A stretch of DNA of 64,000 bases from Acidobacteriota bacterium (GTDB lineage: Bacteria > Acidobacteriota > Thermoanaerobaculia > Multivoradales > JBCCEF01). Position 1 is the first letter of the stretch. Each line of letters begins with the position of its first letter. Shown here one piece after another: positions 37,906 through 45,660 of this stretch. Below the pieces are notes generated by a model. It worked only from the letters and a program-made list of their open reading frames with translations. It ran no database searches and was not told the DNA's origin. Made by a program: the position numbers and the translations under genes. The stretch covers positions 1 through 64,000 of the forward strand of contig JBCCHV010000031.1 in assembly GCA_039028635.1 (NCBI GenBank), in the 5' to 3' direction.

Positions 37906-39732
37906 CTACTCGGTCTGGGCCGCCACCTGGACGGATTCCTCCGAACTTCCGCTCGAGTCGTAATAGGCCAGAATGCCATCCACGATCGCCTCCGCCACCT
38001 GCTGGCGAAAGGCCTGAGTCTGCAGCAGCTTGCGGTCCTTGCCGTTGGCGAGATTACAGACCTCCAGCAGGATCTTTCCAGGGACCGAGTTGTAACGCAG
38101 CATCGCCGGTACGAAGGCGCTGCGTTTGCGGATGATCTTCTCGCGAATCGGCTTCGAGGGATGGACCTCGAGATCGCGGCGACGGAACTGGCCGAGGATC
38201 GACTCGGCGAGCTGGCGCGACAAGCCTTCGCTGCGCACCCGCTGGCGGTAGCTGTACAGCACCCGTGGCTTCTCGCGCACCTCGCGCCGAGAGCGGTAGA
38301 TCTCGCCTCGCTTTCCGAACTCGCCACCGATCATGTCGGCCGCCGGGATGTAGACCGTCGCGCCGCGCAGCGAGGGGTGGAGCGAATCGGCGTGAATGGA
38401 GACGAAGATCGCCTTGTCCGGATCACCGCTCGCCTTCACCACCTTGCGATGCAGGCTGTTCGAAAGGTACCAGCGCAGGTGGGCGCTGACCTTCGAATCG
38501 GCGATCACGTAGGGCGGGTCGGTCATCACCGCGTGGGAGCGGGAGATCGGCAGGACATCGCGCTTCGGAATCTCGTAACGATCGCCGTCCCGAACCGTCA
38601 TCTCGACCTTGGCGGCCGTCTTGTCGCCGAGCAGGCGCCGAACCCGCAGCGCGATGTCATAGACATAGACGCTCTCCCAGACGCCGTGGAGCGAGGCCCC
38701 GGGGTCGCCGCCGCCATGGCCGGGATCGAGAATCACCGTGATGCCTTCGAGATCGCGCGACCGAATGCGATTGCTGAAGCGGGCGCTGGCGCGCAGCCCT
38801 TGCTCGTACTCCCGGCGCCGAGGATGGTCGCGGGGCAAAAACTCCGGCAGAAGGAGGTCGGTCGGAATCTTGACCGCGTAGTCGACCGGAATGTCGGTGA
38901 CGTCGGCAATGCCGCTGCGTTGAGCGATGTCGCGCGCCAGGGCGTTGACGTCGACCGCCAGCACACGACCGGTGAAGCGCACCACGACGCTCGAATAGAG
39001 CGCCTCACCGGGCTTGAGACGGTAGACCGCGAACTCGCCTTCGCCATCACGCCCGTAGGAAAGATCGAACTCCTCGGCCGAGTGCAGCGGTGCCGCCGGA
39101 ATCACCGTGTCGAAGGGCGCCCGCAGCAAGGCGGCGGGAATCACCACCTCTTGGCCGGCGGCCAGCTCGCCTTCGGAGAAGCCGTTGTGGCGGCGAATCT
39201 CGCGGAAGTGGCTGCCCTCGCCGGTGAACCACTCGGCAAGCTGCCACAAGCTCTCGCGCCGCAAGTCGCCAAAACCTCGGACCTTGTGGACCCAGCCGGC
39301 GGGCTCGACCCGATCGTCCGGAAAGAGAGCCACGATCACCTTTTCTTGGTGCTCCGGCAATAGCAAGTCGAAGGGCACTCGGTAGCGCAGCCCGGCCTTG
39401 AGAACACCGAGATCGCCGTTGGCGGCGGCGATCGCCTTCGCTGATTCGCTGGTGCCACAAAGGCGGCGGGAGAAAGCCAGCAACCCCTCGCCCTTCTCCG
39501 GATAAGCTTCGAGAAAGAGATCCTGACCGATCACCGAGGCGACCAGGCCCGGCGAGATCTCGACCCGATCGACCGCCAGAGCTGGACCGGTGCCCAGCAG
39601 TAGGAGCACCAAGCCGATCAGAATCCAAGAGGGGGCGTCGGGATAATCTTGCCGGCGACGACGCGATCGGGTTCTGGCGCCATGCTGCCGAGACCAAGGG
39701 TCGCGGACGGCATTTTTTCTGGAATTATCCAT
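37906..39732 (-). CDS. N-acetylmuramoyl-L-alanine amidase with N-terminal LysM-like region
   Basis: The 608-residue protein has a basic N-terminus and a membrane/signal segment (SWILIGLVLLLLGTGPALA, about 36-54). Next come LysM-like modules (about 90-220: LLAFSRRLCGTSESAKAIAA, ESLWQLAEWFTGEGSHFREI, LAAGQEVVIP). The C-terminal Amidase_3 domain has the zinc motifs ILDPGHGGGDPGAS, the second His in VSIHADSLHP and the catalytic Glu in LLEVCNLANGKD. It would cleave the amide between MurNAc and the stem peptide in the periplasm during division or remodelling. Start: ATG at 39732, near a 15-bp palindrome shared with the divergent cca gene. Confidence 0.88.
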   Translation of the reverse strand: MDNSRKNAVRDPWSRQHGARTRSRRRRQDYPDAPSWILIGLVLLLLGTGPALAVDRVEISPGLVASVIGQDLFLEAYPEKGEGLLAFSRRLCGTSESAKAIAAANGDLGVLKAGLRYRVPFDLLLPEHQEKVIVALFPDDRVEPAGWVHKVRGFGDLRRESLWQLAEWFTGEGSHFREIRRHNGFSEGELAAGQEVVIPAALLRAPFDTVIPAAPLHSAEEFDLSYGRDGEGEFAVYRLKPGEALYSSVVVRFTGRVLAVDVNALARDIAQRSGIADVTDIPVDYAVKIPTDLLLPEFLPRDHPRRREYEQGLRASARFSNRIRSRDLEGITVILDPGHGGGDPGASLHGVWESVYVYDIALRVRRLLGDKTAAKVEMTVRDGDRYEIPKRDVLPISRSHAVMTDPPYVIADSKVSAHLRWYLSNSLHRKVVKASGDPDKAIFVSIHADSLHPSLRGATVYIPAADMIGGEFGKRGEIYRSRREVREKPRVLYSYRQRVRSEGLSRQLAESILGQFRRRDLEVHPSKPIREKIIRKRSAFVPAMLRYNSVPGKILLEVCNLANGKDRKLLQTQAFRQQVAEAIVDGILAYYDSSGSSEESVQVAAQTE

Positions 39733-39755
39733 GTTTAGGACAGGCTTTCTCAGGC

Positions 39756-39770
39756 GGAAGTTTAACTTCC
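39756..39770. promoter_or_regulatory. Palindrome between the divergent amidase and cca genes
   Basis: GGAAGTTTAACTTCC is a perfect inverted repeat (seven-base arms, one central T) in the 39-bp space between the amidase start and the short leader frame at 39772. It could be an operator or an mRNA hairpin in the cca leader, where it would contain the purine-rich GGAAG. Confidence 0.4.
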
Positions 39771-39771
39771 A

Positions 39772-39798
39772 ATGAGAACCCAAGGCAAACCCCCGTGA
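39772..39798 (+). CDS. Possible 8-residue leader peptide overlapping the cca start
   Basis: A 24-bp tandem duplication of the gene start creates ATG AGA ACC CAA GGC AAA CCC CCG TGA, encoding MRTQGKPP. Its TGA overlaps the GTG start of the cca-family gene, whose own N-terminus is MRTQGKPA. Coupled reinitiation is possible, but translation of this frame is unproven. Confidence 0.3.
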   Translation: MRTQGKPP

Positions 39799-41066
39799 GA
39801 ACCCAGGGCAAACCAGCATTCCCGCTCCCCCTCGACCGGCCTCCCCTCGCCGCCCTGGTAGCGGCGGCCAAGGAGTACGACGTCTACCTGGTGGGCGGAT
39901 ATCCCCGCGATTTTCTGCTCGACCGTCCGAGCCACGACTTCGATGTCGTGGTCTCCGGCGGCGGACGCGAGATCGCGCAAGCGGTCGCCGCCAGCACCTC
40001 GGCGCGCCTGGTGCCCCTCGGTCATCACGAGCAGGCAACCTACCGCCTGGTGGGGGCGGACTTCGTGCTCGACATCCTCGACCGCGGCGGTCTCTCCTTC
40101 GAAGAAGACCTGCGGCGTCGGGACCTGACCATCAACGCCATCGCCGTCGACTTGCCCTCCGGACGCTGGCTCGACCCCACCGGCGGTCGACAGGACCTGG
40201 AAGAGCGCATCCTGCGAGCCCCACGCCCGGGAGTCTTCACAGAAGATCCCCTGCGAGTCTTGAGACTCGCCCGATTCGTCGCCCAGCTACCGGGCTTCGA
40301 GGCAGAAGCCCGAACCCTCGAGCAAGCCCGCAGCGCCGTATCCCAACTGTCCGCCGTCGCCAAAGAGCGGATTCGCGTCGAGCTCGACCTGCTCTTCGAC
40401 AGTCCCGCAGCCGCCGCGGGGCTGGCCTGCCTGGTCGAGCTCGAGATCTATCCTCGGCTCTGGTTCGGACCACTGGCAGACCGCGACCAGGGCAGGATCT
40501 CGGCGCAGCGACTCCGCCGCCTCGACGCCCTGGCGGCAGGGGTCGCCCACCTGGCGATCGACCGCGCAGCGGTTCGCTGGGCCCTGAGCTGGTCCTCGGG
40601 AGATGGCGCGGGAAACTCTCTCCCGGCCCTCGACCGCTTCGTCGAGAACGGACTGATGAGCCGGCGCCGAGCCGCCGCCGTCCGACTCCTCCTGACCGCC
40701 GACAAGCAGCCGGCCAATGAGCGAAGCCGACGGCGATTCCTGCATCGTTTCGCGGACCTCTGGCCCTCGGCAATGCTGCAGATTGCGGTTCTGCAGGCGG
40801 ATCTCGCAGGAAGGCCGAAGGTCAGTTGGCGGGAAGCGTTCGAGGCCCTCGAAACCCTCGAGGCCGAGCACGGCGACGAGATCAAGCGGCCGTCGCCACT
40901 GCTGAGCGGCCGCGACCTGCAGAAGCTCCTCGGAGCCACGCCCGGCCCGCGCATCGGCCGAGCCCAGCAGGCCCTGCGCGTCGCCCAGGTCGACGGCGAT
41001 CTGACGAACCGCGAGCAGGCGATTCGCTGGCTGGAAGGCTGGCGGAAAGAGGAAGAAGACCCTTAG
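39795..41066 (+). CDS. CCA tRNA nucleotidyltransferase / poly(A) polymerase family protein
   Basis: The 423-residue class II nucleotidyltransferase has VYLVGGYPRDFLLDRPSHDF (helical turn and metal Asp pair in DFDVVV). It also has the EEDLRRRDLTINAIAVDLP and DPLRVLRLARFVAQ neck motifs. It would add or repair the CCA end of tRNAs, or polyadenylate RNA; motifs alone do not separate the two. The C-terminal 200 residues are helical and poorly conserved. Start: GTG at 39795, next to the duplicated start segment; the ATG at 39772 is out of frame with the main body. Its stop overlaps the convergent pilT-like gene by 4 bp. Confidence 0.85.
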   Translation: MRTQGKPAFPLPLDRPPLAALVAAAKEYDVYLVGGYPRDFLLDRPSHDFDVVVSGGGREIAQAVAASTSARLVPLGHHEQATYRLVGADFVLDILDRGGLSFEEDLRRRDLTINAIAVDLPSGRWLDPTGGRQDLEERILRAPRPGVFTEDPLRVLRLARFVAQLPGFEAEARTLEQARSAVSQLSAVAKERIRVELDLLFDSPAAAAGLACLVELEIYPRLWFGPLADRDQGRISAQRLRRLDALAAGVAHLAIDRAAVRWALSWSSGDGAGNSLPALDRFVENGLMSRRRAAAVRLLLTADKQPANERSRRRFLHRFADLWPSAMLQIAVLQADLAGRPKVSWREAFEALETLEAEHGDEIKRPSPLLSGRDLQKLLGATPGPRIGRAQQALRVAQVDGDLTNREQAIRWLEGWRKEEEDP

Positions 41067-42532
41067 CGGAACAAGCCCTTCTTATCGTCCGCCATCAGCT
41101 TCTGATTGAGCTCCTTGATGCGCTTGTTGAGCTTGTCGATCTTCTCCTGCGCTTCCTGCCGCAGGCGGTTGTAATCGTTGCGCATGCGCTCCGCTTCCTC
41201 GTTCATCTCGTCGACCTTGTCCGAGAGCTCCTGAATCCGCTCATCGCGGTCCGAGACGATTGCCTGGCTCTCTGCGATCGCCTGGTCTTTGTCCGCAATC
41301 CGAATCTTGACCTTCTCTTCCTGCTCTTCGTAGAGACGGCGGAACTCCTGCAGCTCGAGGATTTGCGAGAAATCGGCAGTCGATGGGCTCATGTCCGCTC
41401 CTAGGTCTTCGATCTTGGGGAACATCTTGCGCAGCTTGAGGGAAAGATCCTCCGGATCCGGAGACTGACGCATCGCTTCGGCATAGGGAATCGTGCCGTG
41501 CACCAACAGGGCGAGGAGCGACTGATTGGTCGACTGCATGCGGTAGTAGCCGACCGAGTCTTCGATCTCTTCGAGGATGCTCGTGGTCTCGCCCTTTTCG
41601 ATCATCTTGCTGATCTTGGGCGAGGCCTTCATGATCTCCATCGCGGCCACCAGGCCGCGCCCGTCGCTGCGTTCCACCAGCTTCATCGATGCCACGCCCT
41701 TGAGCACTTGGCCGAGTTGGGCGCGCACCTGGGACTGCTGCTCCGGCGGGAAGGCATCGAGAATCCGGTCGACAGTCTGGGAGGCACTGTTGGTGTGCAG
41801 GGTCGAGAACACCAGGTGGCCGGTCTCGGCCGCCGTGATCACCGTGCTGATGGTCTCCGGATCCCGCATCTCACCGACCATGATGACGTCCGGATCTTGG
41901 CGCAGGGCGTTGCGCAGGGCCTCCCGAAAGCTCACCGTGTCGGTGCCGAGCTCGCGTTGCGAAAGGGTCGCCACACCATCGGTGAACAGAAACTCCATCG
42001 GATCTTCGATGGTGATGACGTGCACCGGTCGGCGATGGGTGATGTGCTTGACCAGCGCTGCCAGGGTCGTCGATTTGCCGCTTCCGGTGGGTCCGGTGAC
42101 CAGCACCAGCCCCATCGGCATGTCGCAGAAGTCGAGCAGTGTTTCCGGTAGGTCGAGCTCGTCGACGGTCCGAATGTCGTACGGAATCCGCCGAAAGGAG
42201 GCCGCCAAGGTGCCACGCTGCATGTAGAGATTGCCGCGGAAGCGCGCCAGACCGCTGACTCCGTAGCCGAAATCCACCGCCATGCGCTCTTCGAGGCGGG
42301 CCTTCTGTTGCGGGTTGAGCACCGGCAACACCATGCGACCGATATCCCGCGGGCCGAGCGGTGCCGCGTCGATCGGCATCAGCTTGCCATTGACCCGCAG
42401 CAGCGGCGGACGGGTGGGCTTCAGATGGAGATCCGAAGCGCCCTTCTTGGTGGTATAGCGCAGCAGCCGGTCGAGAACCTTGACCGGCCCCTCCTTTTCC
42501 TGCTCTTGTTGCTCGATCTGATCCGCGGTCAT
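41063..42532 (-). CDS. PilT-family ATPase with a C-terminal coiled-coil extension
   Basis: The 489-residue protein has a PilT/PilU core: KKGASDLHLKPTRPPLLRVN, Walker A TGPTGSGKSTT, the Asp box TIEDPMEF, Walker B region VIMVGEMRDPETI, and the His box FSTLHTNSASQTVDR. Unlike standard PilT (about 345 residues), it continues after residue 385 with about 100 charged heptad-like residues (EFRRLYEEQEEKVKIRIADK, ELSDKVDEMNEEAERMRNDY, EKIDKLNKRIKELNQKL). These form a long coiled coil. Role: pilus retraction motor, with the tail likely for partner binding (inference). Start: GGGGAGAG lies close before the ATG at 42532; the ATG at 42580 is possible. Confidence 0.88.
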   Translation of the reverse strand: MTADQIEQQEQEKEGPVKVLDRLLRYTTKKGASDLHLKPTRPPLLRVNGKLMPIDAAPLGPRDIGRMVLPVLNPQQKARLEERMAVDFGYGVSGLARFRGNLYMQRGTLAASFRRIPYDIRTVDELDLPETLLDFCDMPMGLVLVTGPTGSGKSTTLAALVKHITHRRPVHVITIEDPMEFLFTDGVATLSQRELGTDTVSFREALRNALRQDPDVIMVGEMRDPETISTVITAAETGHLVFSTLHTNSASQTVDRILDAFPPEQQSQVRAQLGQVLKGVASMKLVERSDGRGLVAAMEIMKASPKISKMIEKGETTSILEEIEDSVGYYRMQSTNQSLLALLVHGTIPYAEAMRQSPDPEDLSLKLRKMFPKIEDLGADMSPSTADFSQILELQEFRRLYEEQEEKVKIRIADKDQAIAESQAIVSDRDERIQELSDKVDEMNEEAERMRNDYNRLRQEAQEKIDKLNKRIKELNQKLMADDKKGLFR

Positions 42533-42678
42533 CCCATCTCTCCCCGACCGCTGATTGTATCCTTCTCTTTCGATGCTCATGCAAGTGCCCCCGACGCCCT
42601 TCGTTCAGCGGCCATCGCCGCCGAAAACCAGCCCAGCCCAGCGCTCCACATTGGCCGAGAGGAGCCCCCGGAGGATCG

Positions 42679-43209
42679 GTGAGTAAGGACCACCCCGGGC
42701 GCATCTCGGTGCATCTCGCCGCTCCCACCGGTCGGGTCCTGCTGATCGCCGAGGGAGACGTCCTGATTCAGCTCTCGCAGCACGATTCGGCCGCCCAGGC
42801 GCGCGCCGAAGGCGAACGCCGGCGCGCTGAGCATCAGCCCGAGAATCCCCTGCTCGCCGAGGCCAAGGGCCAGCTCGATGAGTACTTCGCCGGCGAGCGC
42901 CGCCGTTTCGACCTGCCGCTCGCGCCCCGCGGCACCGACTTCCAACTTCAGGTGTGGGACCAGCTCCTCGAAATCCCCTATGGCGAAACCCGCACCTACG
43001 GCGACCTCGCCGCCGCCCACGGCGGCCCCGGCGCCGCCCGCGCCGTCGGCCAGGCCAACCACAACAACCCCATCGGCATCATCATCCCCTGCCACCGAGT
43101 CATCGGCAGCGGCGGCAAGCTCGTCGGCTACGCCAGCGGCCTAGAGCGCAAAAAACAACTCCTGGAGCTAGAAGGCGCCGAGGTCACGAGGCAGTTGGAG
43201 CTCTTCTAA
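42679..43209 (+). CDS. ogt: Methylated-DNA-protein-cysteine methyltransferase
   Basis: The 176-residue suicide repair protein moves the alkyl group from O6-alkylguanine to its own Cys138 in IIPCHRVIGSGG. Other family blocks: FQLQVWDQLLEIPYGETRTY, ARAVGQANHNNPI and a C-terminal YASGLERKKQLLELEG. The N-terminal domain is short, as in Ogt. Start: GTG at 42679, with GGAGGATC directly before it. It lies divergent from the pilT-like gene. Downstream, a repeat array separates it from the convergent lexA gene. Confidence 0.93.
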   Translation: MSKDHPGRISVHLAAPTGRVLLIAEGDVLIQLSQHDSAAQARAEGERRRAEHQPENPLLAEAKGQLDEYFAGERRRFDLPLAPRGTDFQLQVWDQLLEIPYGETRTYGDLAAAHGGPGAARAVGQANHNNPIGIIIPCHRVIGSGGKLVGYASGLERKKQLLELEGAEVTRQLELF

Positions 43210-43210
43210 A

Positions 43211-43612
43211 AGCGCGGAGGTGCCCCCAGATGCAAGGACCGCGGGGGGCGAGCACCGCTCCCAAAACGACCGAGACTCGCGGCGGGGATGAGAGCGTGGA
43301 GGTGCCCTCAGATGCAAGGACTGCGGGGGGCGAGCACCGCAGGCATACCGAGACTCGCAGCGGGGATGAGAGGGTGGAGGTGCCCTCAGATGCAAGGACT
43401 GCGCTGGCTGAGCACCGCAGGCGTACGGGTAGTACGTCGAGGAGCGCAAGCCCCCCTCAGCAACCACCCCACTCTGCAGCGGAACTGGAGCGTGGAGGTG
43501 CCTCCAGATGCAAGGACTGCGGGGGGCGAGCACCGCAGGCGTACAGGTAGTACGCCGAGGAGCGCAGAACCCCCGCAAGACGCCGCAGCTGGGGGTGCAT
43601 CCGCGCTCCAGT
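43211..43612. repeat. Array of four hairpin-type repeats between ogt and lexA
   Basis: Four units begin at 43211, 43293, 43371 and 43489, each with the order GGAGGTGCC, CAGATGCAAGGAC, GCG..G..GAGCACCGC. The spacing is irregular (82, 78, 118 and 124 bp). Units 3 and 4 add GCGTAC..GTAC and GAGGAGCGC. Unit 4 is complete: ends ACTGGAGCG and CGCTCCAGT (43484-43492, 43604-43612) are near-inverted, and a central stem (43538-43544 with 43550-43556) gives a long imperfect hairpin. The last base of the array overlaps the lexA stop codon. The units resemble REP/MITE-type palindromes; no cas gene or regular spacing supports CRISPR. Confidence 0.85.
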
Positions 43613-44238
43613 CATTCGAAGCGGCGCATTAGTCCTACGGCCACCCCCTGAATCCGCAGCTCACGGGCCGACACGTAAATCGGCTCCATGTTCTTGTTGG
43701 CGGGCTGCAATCGCACCTGATCGCCTTCCGGATGGAAGCGCTTGAGGGTCGCGTCGCTGCCCACCAGGGCCACCACCATCTCGCCGGGACGGGCAACCTC
43801 TTGGCGCTGAACCACCACCAGATCGCCCTCGTGGATCCCCTCGTCGATCATCGAATCGCCGACCACCTCGAGCACGTAGTGATCGCTGCGGCGTGCTCCG
43901 ATGAGATGCCCCGGGACGCCGATCCGCTCGTCCCCGGGAAGGGCTTCGATGGGCTGGCCGGCGGCGATGCGACCGAAGAAAGGCAGGTCGTCGCCGCTGC
44001 CTTCCTCGGTCTGCCGATCGACCACCTCGATACCCCGCTTCTGGTTCCACTCACGCCGCAGGAAACCCTTTTCCTGCAGGAGCTTGAGGTGCTTGTAGAC
44101 GGTGCCGTAGGAGGAGTACCCGAAATGCTCACAGATCTCCCGGTGGGTCGGCGAGACCCCCCGGTCGCGCTGGAACTCGAGGATGAAATCGAGGATTTCC
44201 TTCTGCCGCTCGGTGAGGTAGTTCGGTCGTTCTGCCAT
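43612..44238 (-). CDS. lexA: LexA repressor
   Basis: The 208-residue SOS repressor has an N-terminal winged helix (LTERQKEILDFILEFQRDRG, SPTHREICEHFGYSSYGTVY). The self-cleavage Ala-Gly is in RIAAGQPIEA. The serine is in VVGDSMIDEGI and the lysine in GSDATLKRF of the latent protease. RecA-stimulated cleavage would derepress DNA-damage genes, probably including dnaE2 here. The ATG at 44238 lies just after a -10 element, so the mRNA leader is very short. A conserved motif between its -35 and -10 elements (44247-44268) is the likely autoregulatory box. Confidence 0.96.
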   Translation of the reverse strand: MAERPNYLTERQKEILDFILEFQRDRGVSPTHREICEHFGYSSYGTVYKHLKLLQEKGFLRREWNQKRGIEVVDRQTEEGSGDDLPFFGRIAAGQPIEALPGDERIGVPGHLIGARRSDHYVLEVVGDSMIDEGIHEGDLVVVQRQEVARPGEMVVALVGSDATLKRFHPEGDQVRLQPANKNMEPIYVSARELRIQGVAVGLMRRFE

Positions 44239-44244
44239 GGCAAA

Positions 44245-44274
44245 ATGGTACGGCGGTAATTGGGCGTATGTCAA
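44245..44274 (-). promoter_or_regulatory. lexA promoter with embedded candidate SOS box
   Basis: On the minus strand, TTGACA (44269-44274) and TACCAT (44245-44250) are separated by 18 bp, six bases before the lexA ATG. The spacer holds TACGCCC and ATTACCGCC, matching the segment at 20133-20153 before dnaE2. A repressor bound there would cover the promoter. Confidence 0.65.
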
Positions 44275-44295
44275 GGCCCCACAGGGATTCTCAGC

Positions 44296-44325
44296 TTGAC
44301 ACTCCACAAACCACGGAACTACACT
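44296..44325 (+). promoter_or_regulatory. Sigma-70-type promoter for the M16 peptidase pair
   Basis: TTGACA (44296-44301) and TACACT (44320-44325) are spaced by 18 bp and lie 55 bp upstream of the first M16 gene. The promoter is divergent from that of lexA, 22 bp away. Confidence 0.6.
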
Positions 44326-44379
44326 GCCGCAACTTCAGCACCTGTTGGCGTCGGATCTTTTACCTCACCGAATCGGGCG

Positions 44380-45660
44380 ATGCGCTCCAAGGCACCCTTC
44401 GACCTCACCTTCGAGCGCCACACCCTCTCGAACGGTCTGAGGGTCATCCTCCACCGCGACGAGGCGCTGCCGCTGGTTACCCTAAACCTCTGGTATCACG
44501 TGGGTTCGAAGAACGAACGTCCGGGGAGGACGGGCTTCGCCCATCTCTTCGAGCACGTCCTCTTCCAGGGTAGTGAGCACGTCGAAGCGCAGGAGCACTT
44601 CCGCTATATCCAACAGGTCGGCGGAGTGACCAACGGCTCGACCTGGTTCGACCGCACCAACTATTTCGAGACCTTGCCGGCGCACCACCTCGACCTCGGA
44701 CTGTGGCTGGAGTCGGACCGCATGGGGTTCCTCCTCCCGGGCGTCACCCAGGAGAAGCTCGACACCCAGCGCGAGGTGGTGATGAACGAGCGGCGCCAGC
44801 GCATCGACAATCAGCCTTACGGGCTGGCCTTCGAGCGTCTGCACGAGAACCTCTATCCGGCGGAGCATCCTTACCACTGGCCGGTGATCGGCTATATGGA
44901 CGACATCGCCGCCGCCAGCCTCGACGACGTGACCGATTTCTTCCGCCGCTTCTACACCCCCAACAATGCCGTCCTGACCCTGGCGGGCGACTTCGATCCG
45001 GAGCACGCCCTCACCCGCATCGAGCACTACTTCGGGGCGATTCCGCGCGGCCCCGAGGTCGCCAGGATGGAAGTCGACCTGCCACCACTACCGGGAGAGC
45101 AACGGGTGGTGTTGGAAGACGACGTGCGCTTGCCTCGGGTCTACCTGGGCTACCGCGGACCGCGCTTCGGCGATCCCACGTGGACTGCCGGAGACCTGCT
45201 CTCGACGGTCCTGTCGACGGGCAAATCGAGCCTGCTCCACCATCGCCTGGTCTATCGCGACCAGATCGCCCAGGACATCGGGTCGGCGCTTTTTCCCACC
45301 GAGCTCTGCGCCACCTTCTACCTCGCCGCCACCGCCCGGCCGGCGACGGATCCGGACGCCCTGGTGGCGGCGATCACCGACGAGATCGAGGCCTGCGCTC
45401 GTCACGGCGTCTCCGAAGAGCACCTCGAGCGCGCTCGCAACACCCACTTGCACAGCACCTTCGCCGAGCTCCAGAAGCTCGACGGCCGAGCCGATCTGCT
45501 CTCGCAGTTCACCACCCTGTTCGACGATCCCGGCAGAGCGACGCGCCAGATCGAAGAGTACCGTCGCTTGACCACCCACGACCTGCAGGCCTTCGCGCGC
45601 CGCTTCCTGGACTCGGACCAGCGCGTGGTGGTTCAGGTCGTACCGAAAAGGGCCGCATGA
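44380..45660 (+). CDS. M16 zinc peptidase, catalytic member of a pair
   Basis: The 426-residue protein carries the inverted zinc motif H-x-x-E-H in GFAHLFEHVLFQGSEH and the downstream Glu in the EVVMNERRQRIDNQP helix. The rest follows the two-domain M16B pattern (YMDDIAAASLDDVTDFFRRFYTPNNAV, LPRVYLGYRGP). It has no clear signal peptide despite relatives that are periplasmic. It probably forms a clamshell heterodimer with the next gene product and degrades oligopeptides. Start: ATG at 44380; no strong ribosome site is seen. Its stop overlaps the next start (ATGA). Confidence 0.92.
   Translation: MRSKAPFDLTFERHTLSNGLRVILHRDEALPLVTLNLWYHVGSKNERPGRTGFAHLFEHVLFQGSEHVEAQEHFRYIQQVGGVTNGSTWFDRTNYFETLPAHHLDLGLWLESDRMGFLLPGVTQEKLDTQREVVMNERRQRIDNQPYGLAFERLHENLYPAEHPYHWPVIGYMDDIAAASLDDVTDFFRRFYTPNNAVLTLAGDFDPEHALTRIEHYFGAIPRGPEVARMEVDLPPLPGEQRVVLEDDVRLPRVYLGYRGPRFGDPTWTAGDLLSTVLSTGKSSLLHHRLVYRDQIAQDIGSALFPTELCATFYLAATARPATDPDALVAAITDEIEACARHGVSEEHLERARNTHLHSTFAELQKLDGRADLLSQFTTLFDDPGRATRQIEEYRRLTTHDLQAFARRFLDSDQRVVVQVVPKRAA

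Noticed and set aside
43211-43612. Possible CRISPR array
   Set aside because: Unit spacing is irregular (78-124 bp), units are long and palindromic with truncations, spacers are not unique constant-length segments, and no cas gene is near.
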